A stretch of DNA of 64,000 nt, from the NCBI GenBank assembly GCA_038250905.1, contig JBBSBV010000018.1, positions 1 to 64,000 on the forward strand, given 5' to 3'. The translations under genes were made by a program, and so were the position numbers. The notes below the pieces were generated by a model, which saw nothing but the letters and a program-made list of their open reading frames with translations, was not told where the DNA came from and did not search any database. Every line of letters begins with the position of its first letter. Within the stretch, counting starts at the first letter, position 1. Below, piece after piece: positions 45,703-54,194 of this stretch. This DNA is from JAENVU01 sp038250905 (GTDB taxonomy: Bacteria; Actinomycetota; Acidimicrobiia; IMCC26256; JAENVU01).

Positions 45703-46899
45703 ATGCCCGAGAAGATCACGCAGAACGCCGACGGATCGCTCAACGTGCCCGACGAGCCGATCATCCCGTTCATCGAGGGTGACGGTACCGGGGTCGACAT
45801 CTGGCCGGCGGCGCAACTGGTGATGGACGCCGCGGCGGCCAAGCACGGCAAGCGCATCGGCTGGACCGAGGTGCTCGCGGGGCAGAAGGCATTCGACCAG
45901 ACCGGCGACTGGCTGCCCGAAGCCACGGTGGACGCGTTCCGTGACCTCCTCATCGGCATCAAGGGTCCGTTGACGACGCCGATCGGTGGCGGGATCCGTT
46001 CGCTCAACGTTGCGCTGCGCCAGATCCTCGACCTCTACGTCTGCCTGCGGCCGGTGCGATGGTTCACCGGAGTCCCCTCGCCGGTGAAGCACCCCGAGAA
46101 GGTCGACATGGTGATCTTCCGCGAGAACACCGAGGACATCTACGCCGGCCTCGAGGTGGAGGAAGGTACGCCCGAGGCGAAGCGCCTCATCGAGATGCTG
46201 CACGACACGCTCGGCTGGGACATCCGGGCCGACTCGGGGGTGGGGATCAAGCCCATCTCCGAAACCGGTTCGAAGCGGCTCATCCGCGCGTCGATCGAAT
46301 ACGCGGTGCGCAAGAACCGCAAGAGCGTGACCATCGTGCACAAGGGCAACATCCAGAAGTTCACCGAAGGCGCGTTCATGAAGTGGGGCTACGAACTCAC
46401 GCGCGACGAGTTCGCCGATGTGGCGGTCGGCTGGGACGACTGTGGTGGCGACCCGGGCGACAAGCTCCTCGTGAAGGACGCGATCGCCGACATCACCTTG
46501 CAGCAGGTGCTGACCCGCCCCGACGAGTTCGACGTGATCGCCACCACCAACCTGAACGGCGATTACCTCAGTGACGCGCTGGCCGCGCAGGTCGGCGGCA
46601 TCGGTATCGCGCCGGGCGGCAACATCAACTACGTCACCGGGCACGGGATCTTCGAGGCCACCCACGGAACGGCCCCGAAGTACGCCGGCCAGGACAAGGT
46701 GAACCCGGGTTCGGTCCTGCTCTCAGGCGTGATGATGTTCGAACACCTCGGTTGGCAAGGTGCGGCCGACGACATCGTGCGGGCCCTCGAAGCCACCATC
46801 GGCGACAAGGTCGTCACCTACGACTTCGCCCGCCAGATGGACGGCGCCACCGAGGTCAAGTGCTCGGAGTTCGCCCAGGCGATCGTGGACCGTCTGTAA
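45703..46899 (+). CDS. icd: NADP-dependent isocitrate dehydrogenase
   Basis: Homodimeric type I ICDH. PIIPFIEGDGTG opens the fold; substrate loop GGGIRSLNVALRQ contains the serine phosphorylated in E. coli; RENTEDIYAGLE is standard; the cofactor site HGTAPKYAGQDKVNPGS has the Lys-Tyr pair that selects NADP. 398 aa. With mdh and sucCD nearby it forms part of a spread TCA gene set. Confidence 0.96.
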   Translation: MPEKITQNADGSLNVPDEPIIPFIEGDGTGVDIWPAAQLVMDAAAAKHGKRIGWTEVLAGQKAFDQTGDWLPEATVDAFRDLLIGIKGPLTTPIGGGIRSLNVALRQILDLYVCLRPVRWFTGVPSPVKHPEKVDMVIFRENTEDIYAGLEVEEGTPEAKRLIEMLHDTLGWDIRADSGVGIKPISETGSKRLIRASIEYAVRKNRKSVTIVHKGNIQKFTEGAFMKWGYELTRDEFADVAVGWDDCGGDPGDKLLVKDAIADITLQQVLTRPDEFDVIATTNLNGDYLSDALAAQVGGIGIAPGGNINYVTGHGIFEATHGTAPKYAGQDKVNPGSVLLSGVMMFEHLGWQGAADDIVRALEATIGDKVVTYDFARQMDGATEVKCSEFAQAIVDRL

Positions 46900-46965
46900 C
46901 CAACGCCACGTTCGGCATCCGGGCTCCCGCACCGCGCCGAACTGTTCCACGGAGGTACGCGGACG

Positions 46966-47754
46966 GTGATCCTGGCCGAGATGGTGGTGCGGCACACGCG
47001 CAAGCACATGCCCACGCGTCGCGTCGCGCTCGGGGATCTCTACCTGCCCATGACCGGGCCCGCTCACGGCGCCGGGTTGCTGGCCGCCGTGGTCGCCGAG
47101 AACATCGGTTGGTTCGACGACGATCAACTCGACGAGCTGCCGCGCCTTCTCCACGACATCGGTCGCAACGGCATCTCGGTGCCGCGCATCGCGTTGCGAC
47201 ACCGGCTCCAGACCGACGTCCACGGGCTCGACCGTTCCCGGCACCGCCTCCTCGAGGAGGACGGCCGGTTCATCGTGGAACTCGACGTGCACGGGGCACC
47301 CGGGCCCCAGGTCGTGGGCGCGGTGATGGCGGCGGGGGTGATGGGGTCGAGTGTGCGCCGGCGCGCCATCCGCGCGATCGAGGCCGCGATCGCGCAGCCC
47401 GGCGTGATCCCGGAGCCGTTCATGGTGCGCCGCCTCGCCGAGGGCCTGCCGATCATGCGTCCGCCGACCGCCGGGATGGGCCCGATCGAGGATGCGTACA
47501 GCGAGACCGAAACCGGCTCCTGGGTGGGCGTGCCGGCCGAGCGCCGGTGGGCCATGGAGGTCCTCGGTCTCCGCGCCGAGATGGGACTCGATCGGATCGA
47601 CATCCAGCAGCGGTTCCGGCGCCTCCTGCGGGTCGCACATCCCGACCAGGGCGGTGCGGCCGATGCCGCCGCCGAGCGGATCGCCGAGCTGCGCGAAGCC
47701 CGTGAAGTGCTCCTCTCCGATGCGCCCGACTCGGCGACCCCGCCCGCCCGGTAG
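46966..47754 (+). CDS. J-domain protein with unrecognised N-terminal region
   Basis: A 262-aa protein. The C-terminal 60 residues are a J domain with the HPD motif at H225-P226-D227 (RRLLRVAHPDQGG), which should stimulate an Hsp70 ATPase. The first 190 residues contain LPRLLHDIGRNGISVPRIALRHRLQTDVHGLDRS, which I do not recognise. There is no G/F-rich or zinc region, so this is not classical DnaJ. GTG 46966; mdh begins 12 bp after its stop. Client unknown. Confidence 0.75.
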   Translation: MILAEMVVRHTRKHMPTRRVALGDLYLPMTGPAHGAGLLAAVVAENIGWFDDDQLDELPRLLHDIGRNGISVPRIALRHRLQTDVHGLDRSRHRLLEEDGRFIVELDVHGAPGPQVVGAVMAAGVMGSSVRRRAIRAIEAAIAQPGVIPEPFMVRRLAEGLPIMRPPTAGMGPIEDAYSETETGSWVGVPAERRWAMEVLGLRAEMGLDRIDIQQRFRRLLRVAHPDQGGAADAAAERIAELREAREVLLSDAPDSATPPAR

Positions 47755-47766
47755 GTAGGGTCAGCC

Positions 47767-48759
47767 ATGGCCAAGACTCCAGTTCACGTCACCGTCACGG
47801 GCGCCGCCGGTCAGATCGGCTACGCGATCTTGTTCCGCATCGCATCGGGTCAGCTGCTCGGTCCGGATCAGCCGGTCGTGCTCCGGTTGCTCGAGATCGA
47901 GCCCGCGATGAAGGCCCTCGGCGGTGTCGCGATGGAGTTGGACGACTGTGCCTTCCCGCTCCTCGCGGGGATCGAGACCACCTCCGACCTGAAGAACGCG
48001 TTCGACGGTACGAGCTGGGCACTGCTCGTCGGTTCCATCCCGCGCAAGGCGGGAATGGAGCGGGGTGACCTGCTCAACGTGAACGGCGGCATCTTCAAGC
48101 CCCAGGGCCAGGCCATCAACGCCCACGCCGCGTCGGACGTGCGCGTGCTCGTCGTCGGGAACCCGTGCAACACCAACTGCCTGATCGCGCGGAGCAACGC
48201 CCCCGACGTCCCGGCCGACCGGTGGTTCGCGATGACCCGCCTCGACGAGAACCGCGCCCAGACCCAGCTCGCGCAGAAGGCCGGCGTGCCGGTGGCGCAG
48301 GTCAGCAACGTCACGATCTGGGGCAACCACTCGGCCACCCAGTACCCCGACTTCGCCAACGCCCGCATCGGCGGCAAGCCGGCCACCGAGGTGATCACCG
48401 ACACCGCGTGGCTGCAAGGCCCGTTCATCGAGACGGTGCAGAAGCGCGGTGCCGCGATCATCGAGGCCCGCGGGTTGTCGTCGGCCGCCTCGGCCGCCAA
48501 CGCCGCGATCGACTCGGTGAACAGCATCCACACCGCGCCGCCCGCCGGTGATTGGGCGAGCCTCGCGGTGGTCAGCCGCGGCGAGTACGGCACCCCCGAA
48601 GGCCTGCAGTTCGGCTTCCCGGTCGCGGCCGACGGCCAAGGTGGATGGAGCGTCGTCGAAGGTCTGGCGCACGACGAGTTCGCGCAGGGCAAGCTCGCCA
48701 TCACCACCGAAGAGCTCGAGTCGGAGCGGGCCGAGATCACGTCGCTCGGCTTGATCTGA
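47767..48759 (+). CDS. mdh: Malate dehydrogenase
   Basis: NAD-dependent TCA enzyme of the 330-aa type used by actinobacteria. The Rossmann loop VTGAAGQIGYAILFRIASGQ, the substrate arginines around MTRLDENRAQTQLA and the catalytic His in WGNHSATQYPD are all seen. Downstream of the J-domain gene by 12 bp; ogt follows 13 bp later. Confidence 0.97.
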   Translation: MAKTPVHVTVTGAAGQIGYAILFRIASGQLLGPDQPVVLRLLEIEPAMKALGGVAMELDDCAFPLLAGIETTSDLKNAFDGTSWALLVGSIPRKAGMERGDLLNVNGGIFKPQGQAINAHAASDVRVLVVGNPCNTNCLIARSNAPDVPADRWFAMTRLDENRAQTQLAQKAGVPVAQVSNVTIWGNHSATQYPDFANARIGGKPATEVITDTAWLQGPFIETVQKRGAAIIEARGLSSAASAANAAIDSVNSIHTAPPAGDWASLAVVSRGEYGTPEGLQFGFPVAADGQGGWSVVEGLAHDEFAQGKLAITTEELESERAEITSLGLI

Positions 48760-48772
48760 GCCACCCCGCGTC

Positions 48773-49258
48773 GTGTCGCGTTGGTGGCGCCAGGCCATCC
48801 CCTGGGGTGACATCGTCGTTGAGGTCGGCCCACGCGGCATCACCCGCATCTCCCTCCCGCAGTCACCCGTCGACGAGCAGGTGGACGCCCCTCGGCGCGA
48901 CGCCAGGATCGCAGCCCAGCTCGATGCGTACTTCGCGGGCCGGCGACGCGCGTTCGACGTCGAGGTCGAGTTGCCGGACTCGCTGTCCGGTTTCCAGCGC
49001 CGGGTGTTGCTGAGCCTGCGCGAAGAAGTCGGTTACGGCGAGACCGTCACCTACGGCGAGTTGGCCGAGATCGCCGGGCGTCCCGGTGCCGCTCGCGCCG
49101 TCGGGTCGACCATGGCCCGCAACCCGGTGCCCTTCGTGATCCCGTGCCATCGGGTCGTCGCCGCGACCGGCATCGGTGGTTACGGCGGCGGGTACGGCGA
49201 CGGTGTGGCGCTCAAGCGCGCGCTGTTGGCGCTCGAGTCGGGCGTCAGCCCCCGGTAG
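48773..49258 (+). CDS. ogt: Methylated-DNA-protein-cysteine methyltransferase
   Basis: A suicide enzyme that removes O6-alkyl groups from guanine. The acceptor Cys is C125 in IPCHRVVAATGIGGYGGG, and the helix-turn-helix region TYGELAEIAGRPGAARAVGSTMARNP is normal. 161 aa from GTG 48773. It overlaps the convergent hydrolase gene by 14 bp at the 3' end. Confidence 0.94.
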   Translation: MSRWWRQAIPWGDIVVEVGPRGITRISLPQSPVDEQVDAPRRDARIAAQLDAYFAGRRRAFDVEVELPDSLSGFQRRVLLSLREEVGYGETVTYGELAEIAGRPGAARAVGSTMARNPVPFVIPCHRVVAATGIGGYGGGYGDGVALKRALLALESGVSPR

Positions 49259-50150
49259 TACGGGTCCCGGGCTGCACCCGGTCGATCCAGTTGGCGACGA
49301 GTTCGACGAACCGTGCGGGGGCCTCGAGCTGCGGTGCGTGGCCGACGCCGGCGAGTTCGACGTAGTGAAAACCGGGCTGGCGTTGCGCGACGGCTCGGGC
49401 GAACGTGACCGAGACGAGCCGGTCGAGGCGGCCGTGCACGACCATCGTGGGCACCGTGATCGCGGCGAGGTCGGCGCGCATCTTGGTCACGATGTAGCGG
49501 AACAGGGTCCCGCCACTCTGGGCGTAGGCACCGGCGGCTTCGGGATATCGGTTGCGCTCGGTCGCCAGCTCCACCAGTCGGGCCCGGAGTGCCGGGTCGA
49601 GCTGGTCGGGTTCGGCCAGGACGAATCGCAGGGTGGAGTCGACCACCCGTTCCGAGCCGAGCCGGCGGGCGCGGGCGTTCACGATCGGGGTCGCCACGCG
49701 CGGCAACGTGAGCATGGCGAACTTCGCCGTGCGGGCGAGCTGTTCGACGTTTCCGTTCGGCCGGGGGTACGCGGCATTGACGAGGACCAGTCCACGGACC
49801 AGCTCGGGGTGGCGCGCCGCCAGCGACACCGAGATCGAACCGCCCATCGAGTTGCCGGCGAGCACCGCGGGCCCTCGGTCGTGGAGGAGCCGCTTGACCA
49901 CGTGACGGTGCGCCTCGAAGGTCGCGGCGCGGTCGACGGCGCGCGTGCGGCCGAAGCCGGGTAGGTCGAGTGCGCTCACCGGGGCGCCGAGGCGATTGCT
50001 CAGCGCGGCGCCGACCAACTCCCAGTTGACAGTGCTGCCGCCGAGGCCGTGGACGAGCACGAGCGGGGTGGCGTCGGGATCGGGTGTCTCGGGCTGCCAC
50101 TCCACGGTGTGCACCCAGGTGCCGTCGGCATCGAACCAGCGTTGTTGCAT
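49245..50150 (-). CDS. Alpha/beta hydrolase
   Basis: A 301-aa soluble hydrolase. LVLVHGLGGSTVNW is the oxyanion loop, LDLPGFGRT follows strand 4, the nucleophile elbow is LAGNSMGGS with S101, and the catalytic His is probably in GVGHAPQLEAP. No signal peptide. Its ATG overlaps the stop of the upstream winged-helix gene by 1 bp. Substrate unknown. Confidence 0.85.
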   Translation of the reverse strand: MQQRWFDADGTWVHTVEWQPETPDPDATPLVLVHGLGGSTVNWELVGAALSNRLGAPVSALDLPGFGRTRAVDRAATFEAHRHVVKRLLHDRGPAVLAGNSMGGSISVSLAARHPELVRGLVLVNAAYPRPNGNVEQLARTAKFAMLTLPRVATPIVNARARRLGSERVVDSTLRFVLAEPDQLDPALRARLVELATERNRYPEAAGAYAQSGGTLFRYIVTKMRADLAAITVPTMVVHGRLDRLVSVTFARAVAQRQPGFHYVELAGVGHAPQLEAPARFVELVANWIDRVQPGTRTTGG

Positions 50151-50713
50151 CAGGATCCTTCGACCGGTTCGGTGCCGCGCTCGATCCCCAGCGCGACGAG
50201 CAGGTGCTCGTGCAGTTCCATCCAGACCGTGTGGTAGGAGTCGATCCGCGGGGAGGTGAACCAGTCCCGGTCGCCGTCCTCCACCCGGGTCCGGGCGGCG
50301 CGGAGGCGGGGTCGGTACCCCCCGAAGGCCGCGAGATCCCGTCCGAGTCGGCGCACCACCGGGCCGGTGCGGTCGTCGACCGCCGCGAGTCGGTCGATCA
50401 CGCTCCAGTCGTACGTGGTGTCGGCGTGGTCGTTCGCCACGTTGCCGGGACGGACCTGCCAGTCGTGACAGATCTGGATCAGCTCCACGTTGCGGGGGAG
50501 GAAGTGCTCGTAGGCGTTTATCACCGCGGCCCGCTCGTCGTCCGCGGCGCGGAACTCCAGGTCGGCCGCCACGCGCCCCGCGGGGGAGAGCACGATGCGG
50601 TCGCCGCGCTCGGTGGCATGACCGCTCGCGACGAGACGCGCGCGCGTGTCGGGGTCCGCGCCGGTGAGGCGGCCGACGAGGCGCAGGCGCAGGAGGAGGG
50701 GCCGTTCGTCCAC
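50150..50713 (-). CDS. Winged-helix-like protein divergent from the swivel cassette
   Basis: A 187-aa protein. The first 70 residues look like a MarR/PadR-type winged helix (RARLVASGHATERGDRIVLSPAGRVAADL has the recognition helix and wing), the rest is helical with several Trp and His (IQICHDWQVRPGN, DSYHTVWMELHEHLLV). GTG 50713 was chosen; a long open frame continues upstream over other genes. It faces away from the PEP-swivel gene across 105 bp, so it may control it. Not firmly assigned. Confidence 0.6.
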   Translation of the reverse strand: MDERPLLLRLRLVGRLTGADPDTRARLVASGHATERGDRIVLSPAGRVAADLEFRAADDERAAVINAYEHFLPRNVELIQICHDWQVRPGNVANDHADTTYDWSVIDRLAAVDDRTGPVVRRLGRDLAAFGGYRPRLRAARTRVEDGDRDWFTSPRIDSYHTVWMELHEHLLVALGIERGTEPVEGS

Positions 50714-50818
50714 GACCGGGGAATCTACCGGCCCCGATTTCGCGTCCGTCCCGTCGACCGGCGTGCGGCGAGGCTCCACCGTCGGCCGCAAGAGTGCGCG
50801 CGGGTAGGGTCCGCCCGC

Positions 50819-51172
50819 ATGAGTGAGGTTCTGGGGACCGGGGTCACAGTGTTCACGGCGGATGCGGTCGAGGGGGTCTGGCGGATGCTGCATTCGCCCG
50901 ACGACGTCCTCGCCCTGATGGACAGCGGAGCCGACGGCGTGATCGCGGGGGTCCAGGATGCCGGGGCCACGTTCCTCGCCCCGATCTTCGACGAACTCAC
51001 CGCGGTCGTGTGCATGTCGGGCACGCCCTCGAGCCATATCGGCATCGTCAGCCGCGAATACCAGGTGCCGTGCATCATGGCGACGGAGCTCACGGGCGCG
51101 ACGCCGGACGACGGCACGACCGTGGTGCTCGACTGTCGCGAGTCTGCCGGCGTCCTGAGCGTTGCGGGCTGA
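50819..51172 (+). CDS. Stand-alone PEP-utilising phosphohistidine swivel domain
   Basis: A 117-aa protein consisting of the mobile His domain of PEP synthase, PPDK or EI-like enzymes: SGTPSSHIGIVSREYQVPCIMATEL matches the GGxxSHxAIxAREyGIP motif, with H73 as the expected phospho-acceptor. No ATP-grasp or PEP-barrel domain is present in it or next to it. ATG 50819. The next gene begins 3 bp later, so they are coupled. Confidence 0.8.
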   Translation: MSEVLGTGVTVFTADAVEGVWRMLHSPDDVLALMDSGADGVIAGVQDAGATFLAPIFDELTAVVCMSGTPSSHIGIVSREYQVPCIMATELTGATPDDGTTVVLDCRESAGVLSVAG

Positions 51173-51175
51173 CGC

Positions 51176-52288
51176 GTGGACAAGCGCGAGGTCAACGACT
51201 GGTTGCAGTTCCACGGGCGGATCTCGGGAGCGATGACGGCTGAGCGCACCGCGCTCGAATCGGCGCTGATCCCGGTGACGGCGTACATCCTGGTCTCGTG
51301 CGTGGAGGCGTACCGCCGCTATCCCGACATGATGCGCACGATCGCGGCGGCCCGGCCACCGGCCGAGCTGGGCGCCCTCGGGCGTCGACCCGGGAACCAG
51401 ATCGACGCGGTGCACCTCTGGTCGATCGCCAACCTCCCCCTCGTGATCCGACAGGCGCTGGATCCGTTCGGGATGATCGATCCGGCCGACGACCTCGAAC
51501 GGTTGGGCACCATCTTCGACTTCTGGGCACCGGCCGCGCTCGCGTTCCGGGGCGACGGCGAGTACCAGGCGTACGACGCCGGACCGTCGGTGCCCCGGTA
51601 CGGGCCCGAGGTGATCGACGAGCTGGTCGCGGGCGCGGTGCCGGTGACCGACGATGCGACCCGGCGTCAGATCGCCAAGACCAACGCGCTGCTCACGTCG
51701 TACCTGTTCCTCCTGTACTTCGACACCCGCGCCGGATATCAGGACACCGGTCCGTACCGCCTGGCCGACGGTCGTACCGTGCTCGTGCGCGACTTCAACG
51801 AGTTCGGCGTCGGCTACTTCCCCTGGAGTGCAGCCGTGGGTGCCGACTTGCCGCACTCGAACCTCTGTTGCGCGTTCATCCTCGACGACGTGCTGGTGAC
51901 GGCGAACGACTGGGGTACCTCGACGACCGATCCGGTCGACTACTTTTCGCGGCTCGTGGGTTTCGCGATGTTCGACAGCACCGGTGGCGAACTGACTCCG
52001 GTTCCCATCTCGGAGCTGGCCGATCTGGCGGCGGCGGTCAAGCGGGCGCAGTCGGCGCTCTACCGGCTCATCGCGGGGATGACGCGGGCCGAGAAGATCG
52101 ACGCCGGCGCGTTCGTGTACTTCACGTTCCTCCGGCCCTTCGCGCTTGCGGCCGGGGTGGTCGACGACCTCGATTGGACCGTGCCCCGCGACAGCCTCGA
52201 TCTCTACGCCGCGTTCTCGCTGGTGGAGGGCGTCCCCGACGCACCGCCGTACGACCCGAGCGTCCCGTACTACGCGTTGATCCCGTGA
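51176..52288 (+). CDS. Protein of unknown function (swivel cassette)
   Basis: A 370-aa soluble protein with no family I recognise. Notable segments: LIPVTAYILVSCVEAYRRYPD, PGNQIDAVHLWSIANLPLVIRQ, TNALLTSYLFLLYFDTRAGYQDTGPYRL, RDFNEFGVGYFPWS, and NLCCAFILDDVLVTANDWGT. Many aromatic residues suggest a ligand pocket. GTG 51176, 3 bp after the swivel gene; the last bases overlap the next start (GTGA). Probably works with the phosphorylated swivel protein. Confidence 0.65.
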   Translation: MDKREVNDWLQFHGRISGAMTAERTALESALIPVTAYILVSCVEAYRRYPDMMRTIAAARPPAELGALGRRPGNQIDAVHLWSIANLPLVIRQALDPFGMIDPADDLERLGTIFDFWAPAALAFRGDGEYQAYDAGPSVPRYGPEVIDELVAGAVPVTDDATRRQIAKTNALLTSYLFLLYFDTRAGYQDTGPYRLADGRTVLVRDFNEFGVGYFPWSAAVGADLPHSNLCCAFILDDVLVTANDWGTSTTDPVDYFSRLVGFAMFDSTGGELTPVPISELADLAAAVKRAQSALYRLIAGMTRAEKIDAGAFVYFTFLRPFALAAGVVDDLDWTVPRDSLDLYAAFSLVEGVPDAPPYDPSVPYYALIP

Positions 52289-52695
52289 TCCACCGCCTCG
52301 AATTCGCGGCCGACGCGATCGAGGGCGTCGTCGTGCTCGAGGTGCCCGCCGACGGGTTGGTCCGGTTCGACGCTCGGTTCCAGGGATCGGCCGTCGGCCC
52401 GGGTCTGGTCATGGTGCGTGACGCCGAGGTGCCGCGGGCACGGGGGACGGTGCTCGAGTTCCGGGCGGACGGGCTGTGGGTGGAGTTCGTGTGCGAGACG
52501 CCGAAGGAGCACTGGTCCTTCGGTCTGGAGGCCTTCGGCCTGCGGGTCGACGATCCGGCCGAGGAGATCGGTGAACGCATTCCCGTCGGCTTCGACCTGG
52601 AATGGGAGACCCCCGATTCAGTGCACGGCGAAGTGCTCGTCGGCCGTACCGCCATCGCCGTCCGCACCACCGGATCCTTCACTGTGCGTCAATAA
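52285..52695 (+). CDS. Beta-rich protein of unknown function (swivel cassette)
   Basis: A 136-aa protein, mostly alternating beta strands (FAADAIEGVVVLEVPADGLVRFDARF; TVLEFRADGLWVEFVCETPKEHWSFGLEAFGLRVD). It reads like a lipocalin or single jelly-roll-like domain with a conserved-looking HWSFGLEAFGLRVDDP block. GTG 52285 overlaps the previous stop. The ORF track-length frame upstream is a shadow of the previous gene. Last gene of the cassette. Confidence 0.6.
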   Translation: MIHRLEFAADAIEGVVVLEVPADGLVRFDARFQGSAVGPGLVMVRDAEVPRARGTVLEFRADGLWVEFVCETPKEHWSFGLEAFGLRVDDPAEEIGERIPVGFDLEWETPDSVHGEVLVGRTAIAVRTTGSFTVRQ

Positions 52696-52723
52696 TCCAC
52701 CTCCAGGGTGGAGAATTGACGCA
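52685..52723. terminator. Bidirectional hairpin at the cassette/glpK junction
   Basis: TGCGTCAAT (52685-52693) pairs with ATTGACGCA (52715-52723), and TCCACC pairs with GGTGGA inside, loop CTCCAG region. The left arm covers the last codons of the 136-aa gene. It lies between convergent genes. Confidence 0.75.
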
Positions 52724-52728
52724 AGGTG

Positions 52729-54174
52729 TCAGAAGTCGACGGCGGAGAGGTCGGACAGCCAGTTGGCGGCGCGGGAGACGGCTTCGGCCCACTGCGCCCG
52801 GTCGGTGGGGTCACCCGGTTCATAGCGGGCCATCGGCGACCACGTGGCCGCGAGGGCGTCGAGGTCGGGCCAGGCGCCGACCGCGAGGCCGGCCATGAAC
52901 CCGGCGCCGAGGGTGGTGGCCTCGCACACCGGTGAGATCTCGACCGGCTTCTGCGCGGCGTCCGACAACGCCTGCACGAACGTGGGGTTGCGGGACATAC
53001 CGCCGTCGACACGCAGGACGTCGATCGTGGTGTGGGCGTCGGTCTCGGCGGACTCGACGAGGTCGGCACCGCGTGCGGCGATCCCTTCGAGCACGGCCCG
53101 CACGATCTGGGGCCGACCGCTCCCGCGGGTGAGTCCGAGGAGGGTGCCGCGCGCGCCGTAATCCCAACGCGGCGTGCCGAGCCCCATCAGCGCGGGGACG
53201 TACATCACTCCGCCGGTGTCGGTGCACTGTTGCGCCACCTCGTGGCTCTGCTCCGACGACGACAGGATTCCGAGGTCGTCGCGCAACCACTCCACGTTGG
53301 TGCCGGCCGAGAGCATGATCGCCTCGAGGCCCCAGGTGTCGATACCGGCCTGGCGCATGGTGATGATCGGGAAGGTGCCGCCGCCGCCCCGGGTTTCGAA
53401 CGCCGGTCGGGTCGGTCCGACGACCAGGTCGAGCATCCCACCGGTGCCGAACGTGATCTTGGCCGGCCCGGGCATCACGCAGCCCTGGCCGACGAGTGAG
53501 GCCTGCTGGTCACCGATGAGGGCGGCGATCGGCGGCGCGCCCGGAAGTGCGGTGGCGGTACCGATGATCCCGCTCGTGTCGACGACGGTCGGCAGCATCC
53601 GTTCCGGGATCCGCAGCGCGTCGAGTGCAGGTTGGTACCAGCCGGTGCCGTCCGCCTCGAGGATCGACGTCACCGCCGCGTTGCTCGCGTCGATCACGTG
53701 CAGCGCACCCTCGGAGAGCGTCCAGGCAATCCACGAGTCGACGGTGCCGAAGCAGAGGTCACGGCTCCGGTCGGGATCGAAGGTGTCGAGGATGTTCTCG
53801 ATCTTGGTGGCCGCCGCGTTGGGTGCGAAGCGGAACCCGGCGGCGCGATGCGTGAGGCAGTTGATGATCGTACGGAGGTCCTGCCAGCCCAGGGCCGGAC
53901 CGACCGGCTCGCCCGTGGCCCGGTCCCACACCACCGTCGAGCCGCGCTGGTTGGTGATGCCGACCGCCGCGACCGGACCGCCATTGAGCGCGAGCGCGGC
54001 GCTCGCGGCCTCGAGCACGACCCGGGCCATCGCGGCCGCGTCGAACTCGACCATCCCCGGCGCCGGCGAATCGGGCAGGCACTCGCGGTGCTGTTCGTGG
54101 TGCACGGTCGCGTCCTCGCGCACGATCGCGGCGCGGATCGACGACGTGCCGATGTCGATGACGAGCAGGTCCAT
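52729..54174 (-). CDS. glpK: FGGY-family carbohydrate kinase, glycerol-kinase-like
   Basis: A 481-aa kinase. IDIGTSSIRAAI is the ATPase start, FGTGGMLDLVVG and DGGMSRNPTFVQ are FGGY signatures, and GDQQASLVGQG carries the catalytic Asp. It looks like GlpK, and GWQDLRT keeps the W, Q and D of the glycerol site, but the usual Glu in NQRET is Gly (G78, NQRGST), so substrate may differ. ATG 54174, 20 bp after the AGPS-like gene. The symbol is a functional guess. Confidence 0.8.
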   Translation of the reverse strand: MDLLVIDIGTSSIRAAIVREDATVHHEQHRECLPDSPAPGMVEFDAAAMARVVLEAASAALALNGGPVAAVGITNQRGSTVVWDRATGEPVGPALGWQDLRTIINCLTHRAAGFRFAPNAAATKIENILDTFDPDRSRDLCFGTVDSWIAWTLSEGALHVIDASNAAVTSILEADGTGWYQPALDALRIPERMLPTVVDTSGIIGTATALPGAPPIAALIGDQQASLVGQGCVMPGPAKITFGTGGMLDLVVGPTRPAFETRGGGGTFPIITMRQAGIDTWGLEAIMLSAGTNVEWLRDDLGILSSSEQSHEVAQQCTDTGGVMYVPALMGLGTPRWDYGARGTLLGLTRGSGRPQIVRAVLEGIAARGADLVESAETDAHTTIDVLRVDGGMSRNPTFVQALSDAAQKPVEISPVCEATTLGAGFMAGLAVGAWPDLDALAATWSPMARYEPGDPTDRAQWAEAVSRAANWLSDLSAVDF

Positions 54175-54194
54175 CCGAGGCTCCGAGGTGAAGG

